A stretch of DNA of 64,000 nt from Geopsychrobacter electrodiphilus DSM 16401 (GTDB lineage Bacteria > Desulfobacterota > Desulfuromonadia > Desulfuromonadales > Geopsychrobacteraceae). The stretch covers positions 496,001-560,000 of the forward strand of contig NZ_ARWE01000001.1 of NCBI RefSeq assembly GCF_000384395.1. Direction: 5' to 3'. A program made the translations under genes and the position numbers. The notes under the pieces are model-generated. The model searched no databases, was not told where the DNA came from, and was given only the letters and a program-made list of their open reading frames with translations. Shown piece by piece: positions 1-9,074 of the stretch (positions are counted from its first letter, which is position 1; each line of letters opens with the position of its first letter).

Positions 1-1
1 G

Positions 2-2251
2 ACTCCGCGCTTTGATCTGTCGCGCTTCGGCGCCGAAGTCCTGCGCGGCACACCGCGTGAAGCCGACCTGATGATTATCTCGGGCACCCCCTTTAAAAAG
101 ATGGGGGAAGCGATTTTGCGCCTCTATGAGCAGATGCCCAACCCCAAGTGGGTCATTGCCATGGGGAGCTGCGCCAATTCGGGCGGCATGTACGATGTTT
201 ATTCGGTGATCCAGGGGGTCAACCAGATTCTGCCGGTTGATGTTTATATCCCCGGTTGCCCCCCGCGCCCCGAGGCCTTTATTCAGGGGCTCATCACCCT
301 GCAGGAGAAGATTGCCGCCGAAGAGCATCCGGCGCGCAAGGTTCTGGGCCTGTCTGGCGGCAGTGAAGGGACTAGCGCTCCGGTGTTGATCGACGGCGCC
401 ACCAAGAGCCGTGACCCGCGTGGTCCCGGGTATGGCCCGGCCGCGCTGCGCGGCAGTGCGCAGCAGCATCCCCATTTTGTAGGTAATCGCGATAATATGA
501 CCTGGCGGCCACCCCAACCCAAGGTCTTTTCCAACGACGATTTTGAAGAGCTTTACCATGAGATTCGTCAGCGCTTTAATGGCGAAGTGCACTACGAAGA
601 AGAGGCGGCCGACATGCCGACCCTGCGCACCACGCCGGAACTGCTGCCGGCCTTGTTGCGCTATCTGAAAAACGAAGCCAAACCCGCCTACCGCCGCCTC
701 GAGGATATTACCGCCATTGATGAACGTGCCCGACTCAAACGTCCGGGGCATGATTTCACCCTCATTTACCATCTGCTCAGTTTTGAGCGTCGCGGTTACC
801 TGCGGGTGCGGGTGCCGCTGAAGAATACGCCACCCCAGGGAGTGTCGGTGGTCGATATCTGGCCGAACGCCAACTGGTACGAGCGTGAGGTCTATGACAT
901 GTTCGGCATCGACTTTCGCGGCCACCCTGATCTGCGCCGCATCCTGATGCCTGCCAGTTGGGAAGGGCACCCGTTGCGCAAGGATCACCCTTCGCGCGCG
1001 ACCGAGATGGCGCCGTTTACCGTAGAAACGGCGCTCGGCATGCTGCCGGTCGACGGGGATCTGCTGGTGCCGCTCAAGGGGGCCGATGATGGTTCAATGG
1101 TACTGAATCTCGGTCCGCATCATCCTGGTACTCATGGCGTTCTGCGGCTGGTCCTGCGCCTGCACGGCGAAGAGATTTCGGATGTCGATGTCGATCTCGG
1201 TTATCATCACCGTGGGGCTGAAAAGATCGGCGAGCGTCAACACTGGGCCCAGTTTATCCCCTACACCGATCGTATCGACTATCTCTCCGGGGTGCAGAAC
1301 AACCTCGCCTACCTGAACAGCCTCGAAACCCTGCTCGGGGTGCGGGTGCCGGAACGCGCCGAAGTCATTCGGGTGATGCTGTGCGAGCTGTTCCGGCTGG
1401 CGAATCATCTGGTCTGGCTGGGAACCTTCGCTCATGATGTCGGGGCGATGACCCCGGTCTTTTACTGTTTTGAATCGCGCGAAAAGATCTTCGATATTAT
1501 CGAACTGGTGACCGGTGGGCGCATGCACCCCTCTTTTTTCCGTATCGGCGGCCTGCCCAAGGATCTACCTGACGGCTGGAAGCAGCGGGTCGACATTTTC
1601 ACCAGCAGCTTTGAAGCGCGGATCAATGAGCTGGATAAGCTGCTCAGCGATGGTCCGATCTTCCGTGCCCGCACCGAAGGGATCGGCGCAATCAGTCTTG
1701 AGCAGGCGCTTGACTGGGGGATCAGCGGACCCAACCTGCGTGCCACCGGCTTTGAGTGGGACCTGCGGCGTGCCATGCCCTACAGCGGCTATGAGCGTTT
1801 CGATTTTGAGGTGGTGACCGAGACCGCTGGCGACAGTTACGCGCGCTACCGGGTGCGGATGGGAGAGATGCGCCAGTCGTTAAGTATTATTAAACAGGCG
1901 GCCAGCGGTATGCCGGTCGGGCGCTGGATGACCGACGATTATCGTTACGGTTATCCGCAGCGCGAGGACGGCCTCAAGGATATCGAGAGCCTCATCCATC
2001 ATTTTGTTAATGTCAGCAGCGGGCCACGCGCGCCGCAGGGCGAGGTTTACCGAGCCACTGAGTCGAGCAAGGGAGAGTGCGGCTATTATCTGGTGAGTGA
2101 CGGCGGGAGCAGCGCCTATCGTTGCCGCATCCGCACTCCGAGTTTCCCGCATATGCAACTTGTCCCCGAGATGAGCCGTGGCTGGCTGGTGGCGGATCTG
2201 ATTACCATCCTGGGGAGTATCGATTTTGTGCTGGCCGATCTGGATCGATAG
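2..2251 (+). CDS. nuoBCD: NADH-quinone oxidoreductase subunit B/C/D fusion (5' end outside window)
   Basis: Fused complex I peripheral-arm protein. The reading frame is open from base 2, so the gene starts upstream and 749 residues are visible. The first ~110 residues are the end of NuoB, with the last two of its four cluster N2 cysteines (MGSCANSGG near base 170 and PGCPP near base 257); the tandem CC pair lies outside. A linker leads into NuoC (about residues 170-340, with [12 protein letters not shown] and [10 protein letters not shown]). NuoD follows without a stop ([10 protein letters not shown] to the [12 protein letters not shown] end); it lines the quinone site next to N2. B/C/D fusions occur in some Geobacter relatives, whereas E. 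coli fuses only C and D. The 57-base gap to nuoE makes this the upstream part of the nuo operon. Confidence 0.97.
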   Translation, partial: TPRFDLSRFGAEVLRGTPREADLMIISGTPFKKMGEAILRLYEQMPNPKWVIAMGSCANSGGMYDVYSVIQGVNQILPVDVYIPGCPPRPEAFIQGLITLQEKIAAEEHPARKVLGLSGGSEGTSAPVLIDGATKSRDPRGPGYGPAALRGSAQQHPHFVGNRDNMTWRPPQPKVFSNDDFEELYHEIRQRFNGEVHYEEEAADMPTLRTTPELLPALLRYLKNEAKPAYRRLEDITAIDERARLKRPGHDFTLIYHLLSFERRGYLRVRVPLKNTPPQGVSVVDIWPNANWYEREVYDMFGIDFRGHPDLRRILMPASWEGHPLRKDHPSRATEMAPFTVETALGMLPVDGDLLVPLKGADDGSMVLNLGPHHPGTHGVLRLVLRLHGEEISDVDVDLGYHHRGAEKIGERQHWAQFIPYTDRIDYLSGVQNNLAYLNSLETLLGVRVPERAEVIRVMLCELFRLANHLVWLGTFAHDVGAMTPVFYCFESREKIFDIIELVTGGRMHPSFFRIGGLPKDLPDGWKQRVDIFTSSFEARINELDKLLSDGPIFRARTEGIGAISLEQALDWGISGPNLRATGFEWDLRRAMPYSGYERFDFEVVTETAGDSYARYRVRMGEMRQSLSIIKQAASGMPVGRWMTDDYRYGYPQREDGLKDIESLIHHFVNVSSGPRAPQGEVYRATESSKGECGYYLVSDGGSSAYRCRIRTPSFPHMQLVPEMSRGWLVADLITILGSIDFVLADLDR

Positions 2252-2308
2252 TTGGCAGAAAGACTCTTATCCTCCGCCCTGAACGATTTAGGTATATAAA
2301 TTGAGACT

Positions 2309-2797
2309 ATGAAAATACTTCTCCCCAAAAAACAGATCGAGGCCTTTCGGACCAAGGCCGAGAAGACCGAACATCGGCGTGAGCTGGTGGTCGATTTCAT
2401 GCGTGAGATTCAGGATCATTACGGCTGGGTTCCGGATGAGGGGGTGGAGCTCGTGGCCGAGACCCTGGGGGTTACGACCATCGATGTCGAAGAGGTCGCA
2501 ACCTTTTATGACAAGATCTACCGTCAGCCCGTCGGGCGTTATCCGATCCACATCTGTGATTCGATCTGTTGCTGGACGCGGGGTGGAGAGCAGATTGCCG
2601 CCCATCTGCAGGAGCTGCTCGGGATTGAGTTGGGAGGGACAACCGAAGATGGTCTCTTTACCCTGCTGCCGACCTGCTGCCTGGGCGGGTGCGGACGGGC
2701 GCCATCAATCATGATCGGGCGTAAGTTTCATGGCAATCTGACAGTTGAGGCGATTGATCAGCTGATTGATCAATTGCGCAAAGAGGTGGCCCGATGA
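2309..2797 (+). CDS. nuoE: NADH-quinone oxidoreductase subunit E
   Basis: A 24-kDa-type thioredoxin-fold subunit of the NADH dehydrogenase module that carries the [2Fe-2S] cluster N1a. The 162 residues match family length. The ligand pattern is visible: a C-x4-C pair in ICDSICCWTRGG and a C-x3-C pair in CCLGGCGRAP. An N-terminal helical part (about residues 20-70, with HYGWVPDEGVE and VEEVATFYDKIY) is typical. The stop overlaps the nuoF start in an ATGA arrangement, so the two should be translationally coupled. Presence of E and F argues that this complex I oxidises NADH rather than being the 11-subunit ferredoxin-type form. Confidence 0.96.
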   Translation: MKILLPKKQIEAFRTKAEKTEHRRELVVDFMREIQDHYGWVPDEGVELVAETLGVTTIDVEEVATFYDKIYRQPVGRYPIHICDSICCWTRGGEQIAAHLQELLGIELGGTTEDGLFTLLPTCCLGGCGRAPSIMIGRKFHGNLTVEAIDQLIDQLRKEVAR

Positions 2798-4065
2798 GCG
2801 CAACTCCACAACTGCTGTTCAAAAACAGGGTCCCGGGAAAAACTGTTTCTTACAAGGATTATTGCAAGACCGGGGGCTATACGGCGCTTGAAAAGGCGCT
2901 GAAGGGGATGTCGCCTGCCGAGATCGTAACCCTGGTCAAGGCCTCGGGCTTGCGCGGGCGTGGCGGCGCGGGATTCTCGACTGGCCTGAAATGGTCGTTC
3001 TTTCCGGCCGATAAGCCGGCGCCCAAGTACCTGGTCTGCAACTGCGACGAGATGGAGCCGGGGACCTATAAGGATGGCGAACTCCTGGCCGCTGACCCGC
3101 ATCAGCTGATCGAAGGGATGATCCTTTCAGCTTATGCGCTCAACGCAGATACCGGTTACATTTTCATCCGCTACGCCTATGATCAACAGCTGAAGAATCT
3201 TCAGCAGGCGGTTGCCGAAGCAACGGCGGCTGGCTATCTGGGTAAAAACATCTGTGGCAGCGGCTTCGATTTCGAACTGCACCTGCACGGCAGCGCCGGG
3301 CGCTATATCCTCGGTGAGGAGACCGCACTCCTGAACGGTCTTGAAGGGCAGCGTCCCAATCCACGCCTCAAGCCGCCGTTCCCGGCCCAGAGCGGACTGT
3401 TCGGCCGTCCGACCACAGTGAACAATGTCGAGACCCTGGCCAATATCCCGCACATTGTGAATGGCGGCGCCGAGTGGTTCAAGGGGCTGGCGCGTAATCA
3501 TGAAGGGGCGGGGACCAAGCTCTTCGGCCTCTCCGGGCACCTGAATGTGACCGAATGCTTCGAGTTGCCGGTCGGCATCCCGTTGGGCGAATTGATCGAA
3601 GCCTATGGTGGCGGGGTCTGGCGCAACCGCAAGTTCAAGGCCTGTCTGCCGGGAGGAGCCTCGACCCCCTATCTGACAGGGGAACATCTGGATATTGCCC
3701 TCGATTTCGATCCACTGGCTGCTGTCGGGAGTCGCTTCGGGACCGCCGGGGTGACGGTGTTCGACGATCAGACCTGCATGCTGCGTGTGACCCTGAACCT
3801 GCTGCGCTTTTTCGCCCGGGAAAGTTGCGGCTGGTGTACCCCCTGTCGCGACGGCCTGCCGCTGGTCTGCTGGTTGCTGGAGAAGATCGAAAACGGCGAG
3901 GGGACCCTGGATGATTTGCAGATGTTGCGGGACCAGCAGCAACATATCAGCGGTCGGAGTTTCTGCGCTCTGGCCGATGGCGCGATGGGGCCGCTGGACG
4001 GTCTGCTGCGTCTGTTTGAGCAGGAAGTTATTGATCATATTGACAAGGGGCGCTGCCCTTTTTAG
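2794..4065 (+). CDS. nuoF: NADH-quinone oxidoreductase subunit F
   Basis: The NADH-oxidising 51-kDa-type subunit that binds FMN and the [4Fe-4S] cluster N3. The 423 residues are full length. The glycine-rich nucleotide/FMN segment LRGRGGAGFSTGLKW sits near residues 50-65, followed by KYLVCNCDEMEPGTYKD. A second glycine-rich segment is GGGVWRNRKF. The N3 ligands are the CGWCTPCRDG motif (around residue 345) plus a later cysteine in ISGRSFCALADGA. The start overlaps nuoE by four bases. It hands electrons to NuoE and NuoG. Sequence and context are unambiguous. Confidence 0.97.
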   Translation: MSATPQLLFKNRVPGKTVSYKDYCKTGGYTALEKALKGMSPAEIVTLVKASGLRGRGGAGFSTGLKWSFFPADKPAPKYLVCNCDEMEPGTYKDGELLAADPHQLIEGMILSAYALNADTGYIFIRYAYDQQLKNLQQAVAEATAAGYLGKNICGSGFDFELHLHGSAGRYILGEETALLNGLEGQRPNPRLKPPFPAQSGLFGRPTTVNNVETLANIPHIVNGGAEWFKGLARNHEGAGTKLFGLSGHLNVTECFELPVGIPLGELIEAYGGGVWRNRKFKACLPGGASTPYLTGEHLDIALDFDPLAAVGSRFGTAGVTVFDDQTCMLRVTLNLLRFFARESCGWCTPCRDGLPLVCWLLEKIENGEGTLDDLQMLRDQQQHISGRSFCALADGAMGPLDGLLRLFEQEVIDHIDKGRCPF

Positions 4066-4066
4066 C

Positions 4067-4110
4067 TGAGGAGTGAGGTGTGAGGCGTGAGGCGCAGTCC
4101 TCAAGAGTCC
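4067..4110 (+). repeat. GTGAGG-type repeat between nuoF and nuoG
   Basis: The spacer contains GAGGAGTGAGGTGTGAGGCG followed by TGAGGCGC, a run of imperfect 7-base units of the form GTGAGGN. Related sequence sits in two other spacers of the operon (8164-8236 and 10931-11013) and near 61720-61743. Here only the G-rich arm is clear; the complementary CTCAC arm is weak. Confidence 0.6.
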
Positions 4111-4127
4111 GCCATTTAAGACAGCTT

Positions 4128-6494
4128 ATGCCGACATTGACTATCGACAATCAGACCGTCACCGTTTCTCAGGGCGCCACTGTGCTTGATGCCGCCATCG
4201 CGCTCGGGATTATGGTGCCGCACTTTTGTTACCATCAGGTGCTTGGTGCGGTGGGGGCCTGCCGGCAGTGTGCCGTGACCATCGTTGCGGGGACTCAGAA
4301 GGGGCTGAAGATGTCCTGTCTGATACCAGCCGAGGACGGTATGGTGGTGCTGACTGGAGATGTCGAGTCGAGCGCCTATCGTGCCCAGGTCAGCGAATGG
4401 CTGATGACGAATCATCCCCATGACTGTCCGGTGTGTGATGAGGGCGGGGAGTGCCAGTTGCAGGAGATGACCATCGGCGCCGGACATGGGATCCGTCGTT
4501 ATCGCGGCAACAAACGCACCTATCAAAACCAGCAGCTCGGACCGTTCATTGAGCAGGAGATGAATCGCTGCATCCAGTGTTACCGTTGCGCAAGGACCTA
4601 CAAGGATTACTGCGGCGGGACAGATTTCGGCGTCATGGGTAGCCAGCAACGGATCTTTTTCGGGCGCTTCAAGGATGGCGAGCTCGAAAGTGATTTTTCT
4701 GGCAATCTGGTCGATTTCTGCCCGACCGGCGTCTTTACCGATAAGACCAATCGCTTCAAGACACGCTACTGGGATTTACAGCAGGCGGCATCGATCTGCC
4801 CCCACTGCAGTCTCGGCTGCTCAACCCTTGTGGGTGGTCGCTACCAGGAAGTGCAGAGGGTCCGTGCTGGCGACAACCGCTTGACCAACGACAGCTTTAT
4901 CTGCGACCGGGCCCGGTTTGGCAGCGATTGGGTGAATCATCCCGAGCGTCCGCGCGAGGCGCGGATTGCTGGTGAGCGGGTTGACATGTCGCAGGCGCTT
5001 GCGCAGCTTGAAGAACGTTTGCTCGCCCTGAAGACTGAGCATGGTGGCCAAAGCCTGCGGCTGCTCGGATCTCCCCGCGCCTCTTTCGAAGCGAACCTGC
5101 TGCTCAAGAAACTGGCGGAACGTCTCGGTGCGCCGGCCCCCTATTATGATGCTCATCCACGTCGCGCTTTTGCCGCGCGGGTTGCGGCCAGGATACCGAG
5201 CGGTCAGCTCGCATCCTTGCAGCAGGTTCGCGCCGCCGATCTGGTGGTAGTGGTCGGTGTTGATCCCCTGGCCGAAGCGCCGGTGCTGGCGTTGGCCCTG
5301 CGCCAGGTAGTGCGTTCCGGCGGGCGGGTTGTGGTGTTCGATCCGCGGCCGGTTGAACTCCCCTGTGAATTTGAGCACTACGCGGTGACCCAGGAAAAGA
5401 TTTTGCGGGCCTTGTCCGCTCCTGAGGAGCACGAAAAGCTCGAATCCCTGCGCCAGCAGATGGAAGCGGCCCAGCGACCGCTGCTGGTCGGTGGTGGTGA
5501 TCTGCTGGGTGGCGAAGGATTTAAGCTGCTGCGGCGTTTCAGCGAAAGTTGTTGCGACACCCACGATTGCCTGATCTTCCCGGTGCTGCATGGTGCCAAC
5601 AGCTTCGGCGGCGGTCTGCTCTCGAGTGGCGAACCGCAACGCGATCTGCTTGAAGACCTTGAAAACGGCAAGGTGCGGGGTTTGATCTGTCTTGAAAATG
5701 ATCCGGCGATTGAACACTGTGAACCGGGCCGCATGCAGTTGGCCCTCGCGCGGCTTGAGCTGCTGGCGGTCTTCGACCACCTGCCGACCCACACTGTGGC
5801 TGCCGCCAGCCATTTTCTGCCGACCCGTACCCTTTATGAATGCGGCGGGACCTTCATCAACAATGAAGGTCGGATGCAGGCTTACGCCCCGCTGCTTGAC
5901 CCGGGCCTGCCCCTTGAAGTGACCGGCGCCGGAAGCCATCCGCCGCGTCAATTTGAAAAGACCACTCCCGGCGGCGCCCCGGCTTCGGCGGTGCATCTGC
6001 TGCAGTTGCTGCTCAAGGACCGGCAGGATCTGTTCGGTCTGCGGCGTCAGATCGTTGCGGAGTGTTCCTGTTTGCGTGATCTGGAACGTTTGAGCCCGGG
6101 CGATAGCGGCCGCCGCATTGCCGATTGCGGTGAGCGGGTGGAGGAGAGTCGTCTCGAAATCTGGGAGCAACAGGGGGATCTGCGCCTGTTGCCGATTTCG
6201 GCGCGTTATGGCAGTGATCAACAGTCCCGCCTTAGCCAGCCGCTGGCCCCTCGCCTTCAGCAGCCCTGCTTGTGGATGCACCCGGAAGAGGCTGCCGTGC
6301 GCGGATTTGTCGAGGGGCAGCAGCTGCGCCTGCGTACCGCACTGGGACATTTCCATTTGCCGTTGCAACTCAAACCGACCATGGCGCGCAACCGCGTATT
6401 GATCCCCTGCCTGCCGGGGACGCCGCTTGAGGTCTTTACCCCGGGCGGACTATCGCTCCCCTGTCAGCTCTATGCGGAGGCCGAAGATGCCTGA
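4128..6494 (+). CDS. nuoG: NADH-quinone oxidoreductase subunit G
   Basis: The large iron-sulfur subunit (788 residues) that carries electrons from NuoF toward NuoI. I start it at the ATG at 4128 (MPTLTIDNQTVTV), because the earlier in-frame GTG at 4080 lies in a repeat. In order: a plant-type [2Fe-2S] domain (HFCYHQV, GACRQC), a His/Cys [4Fe-4S] site (HPHDCPVCDEGGECQLQ), a further four-cysteine cluster (CIQCYRCART and a later FCPTG), and CPHCSLGC with a distant Cys (FICDRARF), which matches the extra N7-type cluster of E. coli and Thermus. The rest is a molybdopterin-oxidoreductase-like fold that needs no Mo cofactor in complex I. The 3' end overlaps nuoH by eight bases. Confidence 0.95.
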   Translation: MPTLTIDNQTVTVSQGATVLDAAIALGIMVPHFCYHQVLGAVGACRQCAVTIVAGTQKGLKMSCLIPAEDGMVVLTGDVESSAYRAQVSEWLMTNHPHDCPVCDEGGECQLQEMTIGAGHGIRRYRGNKRTYQNQQLGPFIEQEMNRCIQCYRCARTYKDYCGGTDFGVMGSQQRIFFGRFKDGELESDFSGNLVDFCPTGVFTDKTNRFKTRYWDLQQAASICPHCSLGCSTLVGGRYQEVQRVRAGDNRLTNDSFICDRARFGSDWVNHPERPREARIAGERVDMSQALAQLEERLLALKTEHGGQSLRLLGSPRASFEANLLLKKLAERLGAPAPYYDAHPRRAFAARVAARIPSGQLASLQQVRAADLVVVVGVDPLAEAPVLALALRQVVRSGGRVVVFDPRPVELPCEFEHYAVTQEKILRALSAPEEHEKLESLRQQMEAAQRPLLVGGGDLLGGEGFKLLRRFSESCCDTHDCLIFPVLHGANSFGGGLLSSGEPQRDLLEDLENGKVRGLICLENDPAIEHCEPGRMQLALARLELLAVFDHLPTHTVAAASHFLPTRTLYECGGTFINNEGRMQAYAPLLDPGLPLEVTGAGSHPPRQFEKTTPGGAPASAVHLLQLLLKDRQDLFGLRRQIVAECSCLRDLERLSPGDSGRRIADCGERVEESRLEIWEQQGDLRLLPISARYGSDQQSRLSQPLAPRLQQPCLWMHPEEAAVRGFVEGQQLRLRTALGHFHLPLQLKPTMARNRVLIPCLPGTPLEVFTPGGLSLPCQLYAEAEDA

Positions 6495-7482
6495 GTGGCT
6501 GCTGATATCCCTGTTGATCCTGGCCAAGCTGGGGCTGATCTTCTTTGTCCTGTTGACCCTGGCGGCCTATCTGGTGCTGGCCGAGCGCAAGATCCTTGGT
6601 CGCATGCAGTTGCGCCCTGGTCCTAACCGGGTCGGCCCCTTCGGGACCATGCAGCCTCTGGCCGATGTCATCAAACTTTTGACCAAAGAAGATTTTATTC
6701 CGGATCAGGCCGATAAGTGGCTGTTTATGCTCGCACCAGGTCTGGCGGCGGTGACTGCGCTCTTAACTTTTGCCGTGGTCCCCTTCGGTCCGCCCTTGAC
6801 CCTCTTCGGGCATGAGGTGCCGCTGGTGGTCTGCGATCTGAATATCGGCGTGCTCTTTTTTCTTGGACTCTCTTCGCTGGCGGTCTATGGCATGACCCTC
6901 GGCGGCTGGGCGTCGAACTCAAAATACGCCCTGCTCGGTGCGATTCGTGGATTGTCTCAGTTGATCAGCTACGAATTGTCGATGGGACTTGCCCTGGTGC
7001 CGGTGGTGATGCTGGCGCGCTCCTTCTCGCTGACCGATATCGTCATGGCCCAGGCCGATGTGCCCTTCGCTTTGGTGAATCCGCTGGCCTTTTTGATCTT
7101 CCTGATCAGTATCGTGGCCGAAAGCAAGCGGATCCCCTTCGATCTGCCCGAGGCCGAAAATGAGCTGGTGGCAGGTTTTCACACCGAGTATTCAGGGATG
7201 CGCTTCGGACTCTTTTTTGTCGGCGAGTATATCAATTTGATCATTCTCGGTTCGATGCTGACGATCTTCTTTTTAGGTGGCTGGATGGGGCCGTTTCTGC
7301 CGGGGGTGGTCTGGTTCAGCATTAAGGTGCTGCTGGTCTGTTTCTTCTTCATCTGGGTGCGCGGCACCCTGCCACGCCTGCGTTATGATCAGTTGATGCA
7401 CTTCGGCTGGAAGATCCTGCTTCCCCTGTCGCTGCTCAACGTCATTCTGACCGGGGCCTTTTTACTCTGGAGGCAGGGATGA
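6487..7482 (+). CDS. nuoH: NADH-quinone oxidoreductase subunit H
   Basis: Membrane subunit (331 residues, about eight transmembrane helices) forming the quinone chamber entrance between the peripheral arm and the proton pumps. The ATG at 6487 is chosen because GGAGG (6476-6480) precedes it at good spacing and it gives the expected N-terminal hydrophobic helix. Family motifs visible are LAERKILGRMQLRPGPNRVG, ESKRIPFDLPEAENELVAGF and HTEYSGMRFGLFF, whose charged loop residues help build the E-channel. It overlaps the end of nuoG. A 151-base spacer separates it from nuoI. Confidence 0.96.
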   Translation: MPEWLLISLLILAKLGLIFFVLLTLAAYLVLAERKILGRMQLRPGPNRVGPFGTMQPLADVIKLLTKEDFIPDQADKWLFMLAPGLAAVTALLTFAVVPFGPPLTLFGHEVPLVVCDLNIGVLFFLGLSSLAVYGMTLGGWASNSKYALLGAIRGLSQLISYELSMGLALVPVVMLARSFSLTDIVMAQADVPFALVNPLAFLIFLISIVAESKRIPFDLPEAENELVAGFHTEYSGMRFGLFFVGEYINLIILGSMLTIFFLGGWMGPFLPGVVWFSIKVLLVCFFFIWVRGTLPRLRYDQLMHFGWKILLPLSLLNVILTGAFLLWRQG

Positions 7483-7633
7483 TGGCGTCGCAAAAACTCA
7501 CCAACTGCTGTGTTACTGTAATTGATCTCGCTGCTTCGCCGGACCCGAGTCCGCCTCATTGCTCGACAATCACGCGCCTTGCATTTGGTGCTTTTTACTT
7601 ACCCATCGGTTCTGCCCTTTTTAGGAGGCTGGG
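7483..7633. other. Spacer between nuoH and nuoI
   Basis: The gap is unusually long for this operon. I see no convincing reading frame in it. The only clear element is the AGGAGG ribosome site (7623-7628) in front of nuoI. It does not obviously contain the GTGAGG repeat found in the other long spacers. Confidence 0.4.
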
Positions 7634-8164
7634 ATGAGTATCTGGCGCGACATCAAGGGGACAATCGAGCCCTTCTGGGTCACCCTGCGCAATATGTTCC
7701 GTCCGGTGGTGACCATAGAGTACCCGGAGGTGAGGGCCGAAATTTCTCCGCGCTATCGAGGGCGGCTGATTCTGACCCGTGACCCCGATGGTCAGGAACG
7801 TTGTGTCGCCTGCTATCTGTGCAGCGCCGCCTGCCCGGTTGATTGCATCTCAATGCAGGCCACCGAAGGTGAAAATGGCCGGCGTTACGCCGCCTGGTTC
7901 CGTATCAATTTCAGCCGCTGTATCTTCTGCGGACTCTGCACAGAAGCCTGTCCGACTCTGGCGATTCAGGTCACCGGTGATTTTGAACTGGCCAATCGCA
8001 ACCCGCTGGAGACGGTGTGGGAAAAAGAAGAGTTGCTGGTTGACCATTGCGGTCAGGAACCGGGCTATAACTTCTATCATCATGCCGGGATCGGGGTAGC
8101 GGCTGCGCGCGGCTGTAACCCCGGCGAAGATAAACCGGTGAATGTTAAAGATCTATTGCCGTAA
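7634..8164 (+). CDS. nuoI: NADH-quinone oxidoreductase subunit I
   Basis: Ferredoxin-like subunit (176 residues) carrying [4Fe-4S] clusters N6a and N6b, which pass electrons from NuoG to N2 in NuoB. Both eight-iron motifs are intact: CVACYLCSAACPVDCI and CIFCGLCTEACPTLAI. The ATG at 7634 follows AGGAGG at five bases. The C-terminal tail (about residues 140-176) is family-typical and less conserved. It lies between nuoH and nuoJ, as in most nuo operons. Confidence 0.96.
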   Translation: MSIWRDIKGTIEPFWVTLRNMFRPVVTIEYPEVRAEISPRYRGRLILTRDPDGQERCVACYLCSAACPVDCISMQATEGENGRRYAAWFRINFSRCIFCGLCTEACPTLAIQVTGDFELANRNPLETVWEKEELLVDHCGQEPGYNFYHHAGIGVAAARGCNPGEDKPVNVKDLLP

Positions 8165-8236
8165 GTTGTGAGGCGAAAGGAGTGAGGGATGAAAAGCAGT
8201 GCCTCCTCACCCCTTACTTCTCACTCCTCTCGCTTT
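8164..8236 (+). repeat. GTGAGG-type inverted repeat between nuoI and nuoJ
   Basis: The G-rich arm GTGAGGCGAAAGGAGTGAGG (8168-8187) is followed after a short A-rich loop by a C-rich arm reading CCTCCTCACCCCTTACTTCT and then CACTCCTC. The two arms can pair imperfectly into a long hairpin. It resembles the element at 10931-11013. Confidence 0.65.
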
Positions 8237-8250
8237 CAGAAGGTTAATAA

Positions 8251-8772
8251 ATGGCTACCTGGCTTTTCTACATCCTTGGAGCGATCGCGGTTGCGGCGAC
8301 GACGCTGGCGATCACCCGGCGCAATCCGGTCCATTCGGTCATTTATCTGGTCAACAGCTTCTTTGCGCTGGCGCTGCTCTTTTATCTGCTGGGTGCGCCC
8401 CTGGTTGCCGCCTGGGAAGTGATCATCTACGCCGGCGCGATTATGGTGCTCTTTTTGTTTATCATCATGATGCTGGAGCTCTCCCCAGGAGAACGAGCCG
8501 ATCGCCAGGGTCCGGGACCGCTGCAATGGTTGCCGGTGCTGCTGCTCGGCGTTGCGCTGATCAGTTGCACCCTGCTGTTGTTTAAGCTTGACCCGGCCGC
8601 CGCGACGAACATCCCGACCTGGTACGCCTCGCCGCGGGATTTCGGTTATGCCCTGTTTCACGAATATGCTCTGGCGGTAGAAATTGTCTCTTTTCAATTG
8701 CTGTTCGCGGCCGTGGGTGCGTTTTATGTCGGGCGTGCCGGCGGACGTAAAGAGATCGGAGCTGCCCAATGA
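8251..8772 (+). CDS. nuoJ: NADH-quinone oxidoreductase subunit J
   Basis: Small membrane subunit (173 residues) with about five hydrophobic helices, linking the quinone module to the antiporter-like pumps. The segment HSVIYLVNSFFALALLFYLL and the glycine-containing third helix (VIIYAGAIMVLFLFIIMML) correspond to the helix whose pi-bulge is thought to switch during coupling. The gene ends in an ATGA overlap with nuoK. Neighbours and hydropathy make the assignment secure. Confidence 0.95.
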   Translation: MATWLFYILGAIAVAATTLAITRRNPVHSVIYLVNSFFALALLFYLLGAPLVAAWEVIIYAGAIMVLFLFIIMMLELSPGERADRQGPGPLQWLPVLLLGVALISCTLLLFKLDPAAATNIPTWYASPRDFGYALFHEYALAVEIVSFQLLFAAVGAFYVGRAGGRKEIGAAQ

Positions 8773-9074
8773 TTGTACCCTTTCAACATCTTCTGGTGCT
8801 GGCCAGTATCCTCTTTTTCCTGGGGCTGATGTCTGTGCTGGTGCGGCGGAATCTGATCATGATCCTGATTGGCGTGGAGATCATGCTCAACGCGGCGGGG
8901 CTGGTGCTGGTCGGCGGCAGCGCGCTCTGGCATCAGCTGGATGGGCAGGTGCTGGTGATCTTCCTGATGGCATTGACTTCGGCCGAGGTTTCCATTTCGC
9001 TGGCGATGGTGGTTTATCTCAATCGCCGCAAACAGACCGTGGATGTGCGTGCTTTTGATGAATTGAGGGGCTGA
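8769..9074 (+). CDS. nuoK: NADH-quinone oxidoreductase subunit K
   Basis: A 101-residue, three-helix membrane subunit related to MrpC. The conserved membrane glutamates of the family are visible in GVEIMLNAAGLVLVGG and in LMALTSAEVSISLAMVV; they belong to the proton relay through the membrane arm. It overlaps nuoJ by four bases, and its TGA shares one base with the nuoL ATG, so J, K and L are tightly coupled. Confidence 0.96.
   Translation: MIVPFQHLLVLASILFFLGLMSVLVRRNLIMILIGVEIMLNAAGLVLVGGSALWHQLDGQVLVIFLMALTSAEVSISLAMVVYLNRRKQTVDVRAFDELRG

Noticed and set aside
4080-4127. Upstream GTG start for nuoG
   Set aside because: It falls in the GTGAGG-type repeat and adds residues not found in the family; the ATG at 4128 fits NuoG.
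4821-6368. A 515-codon open frame on the - strand opposite nuoG
   Set aside because: Gln/Arg/His-rich antisense translation of a GC-rich conserved gene; no ribosome site, no domain.
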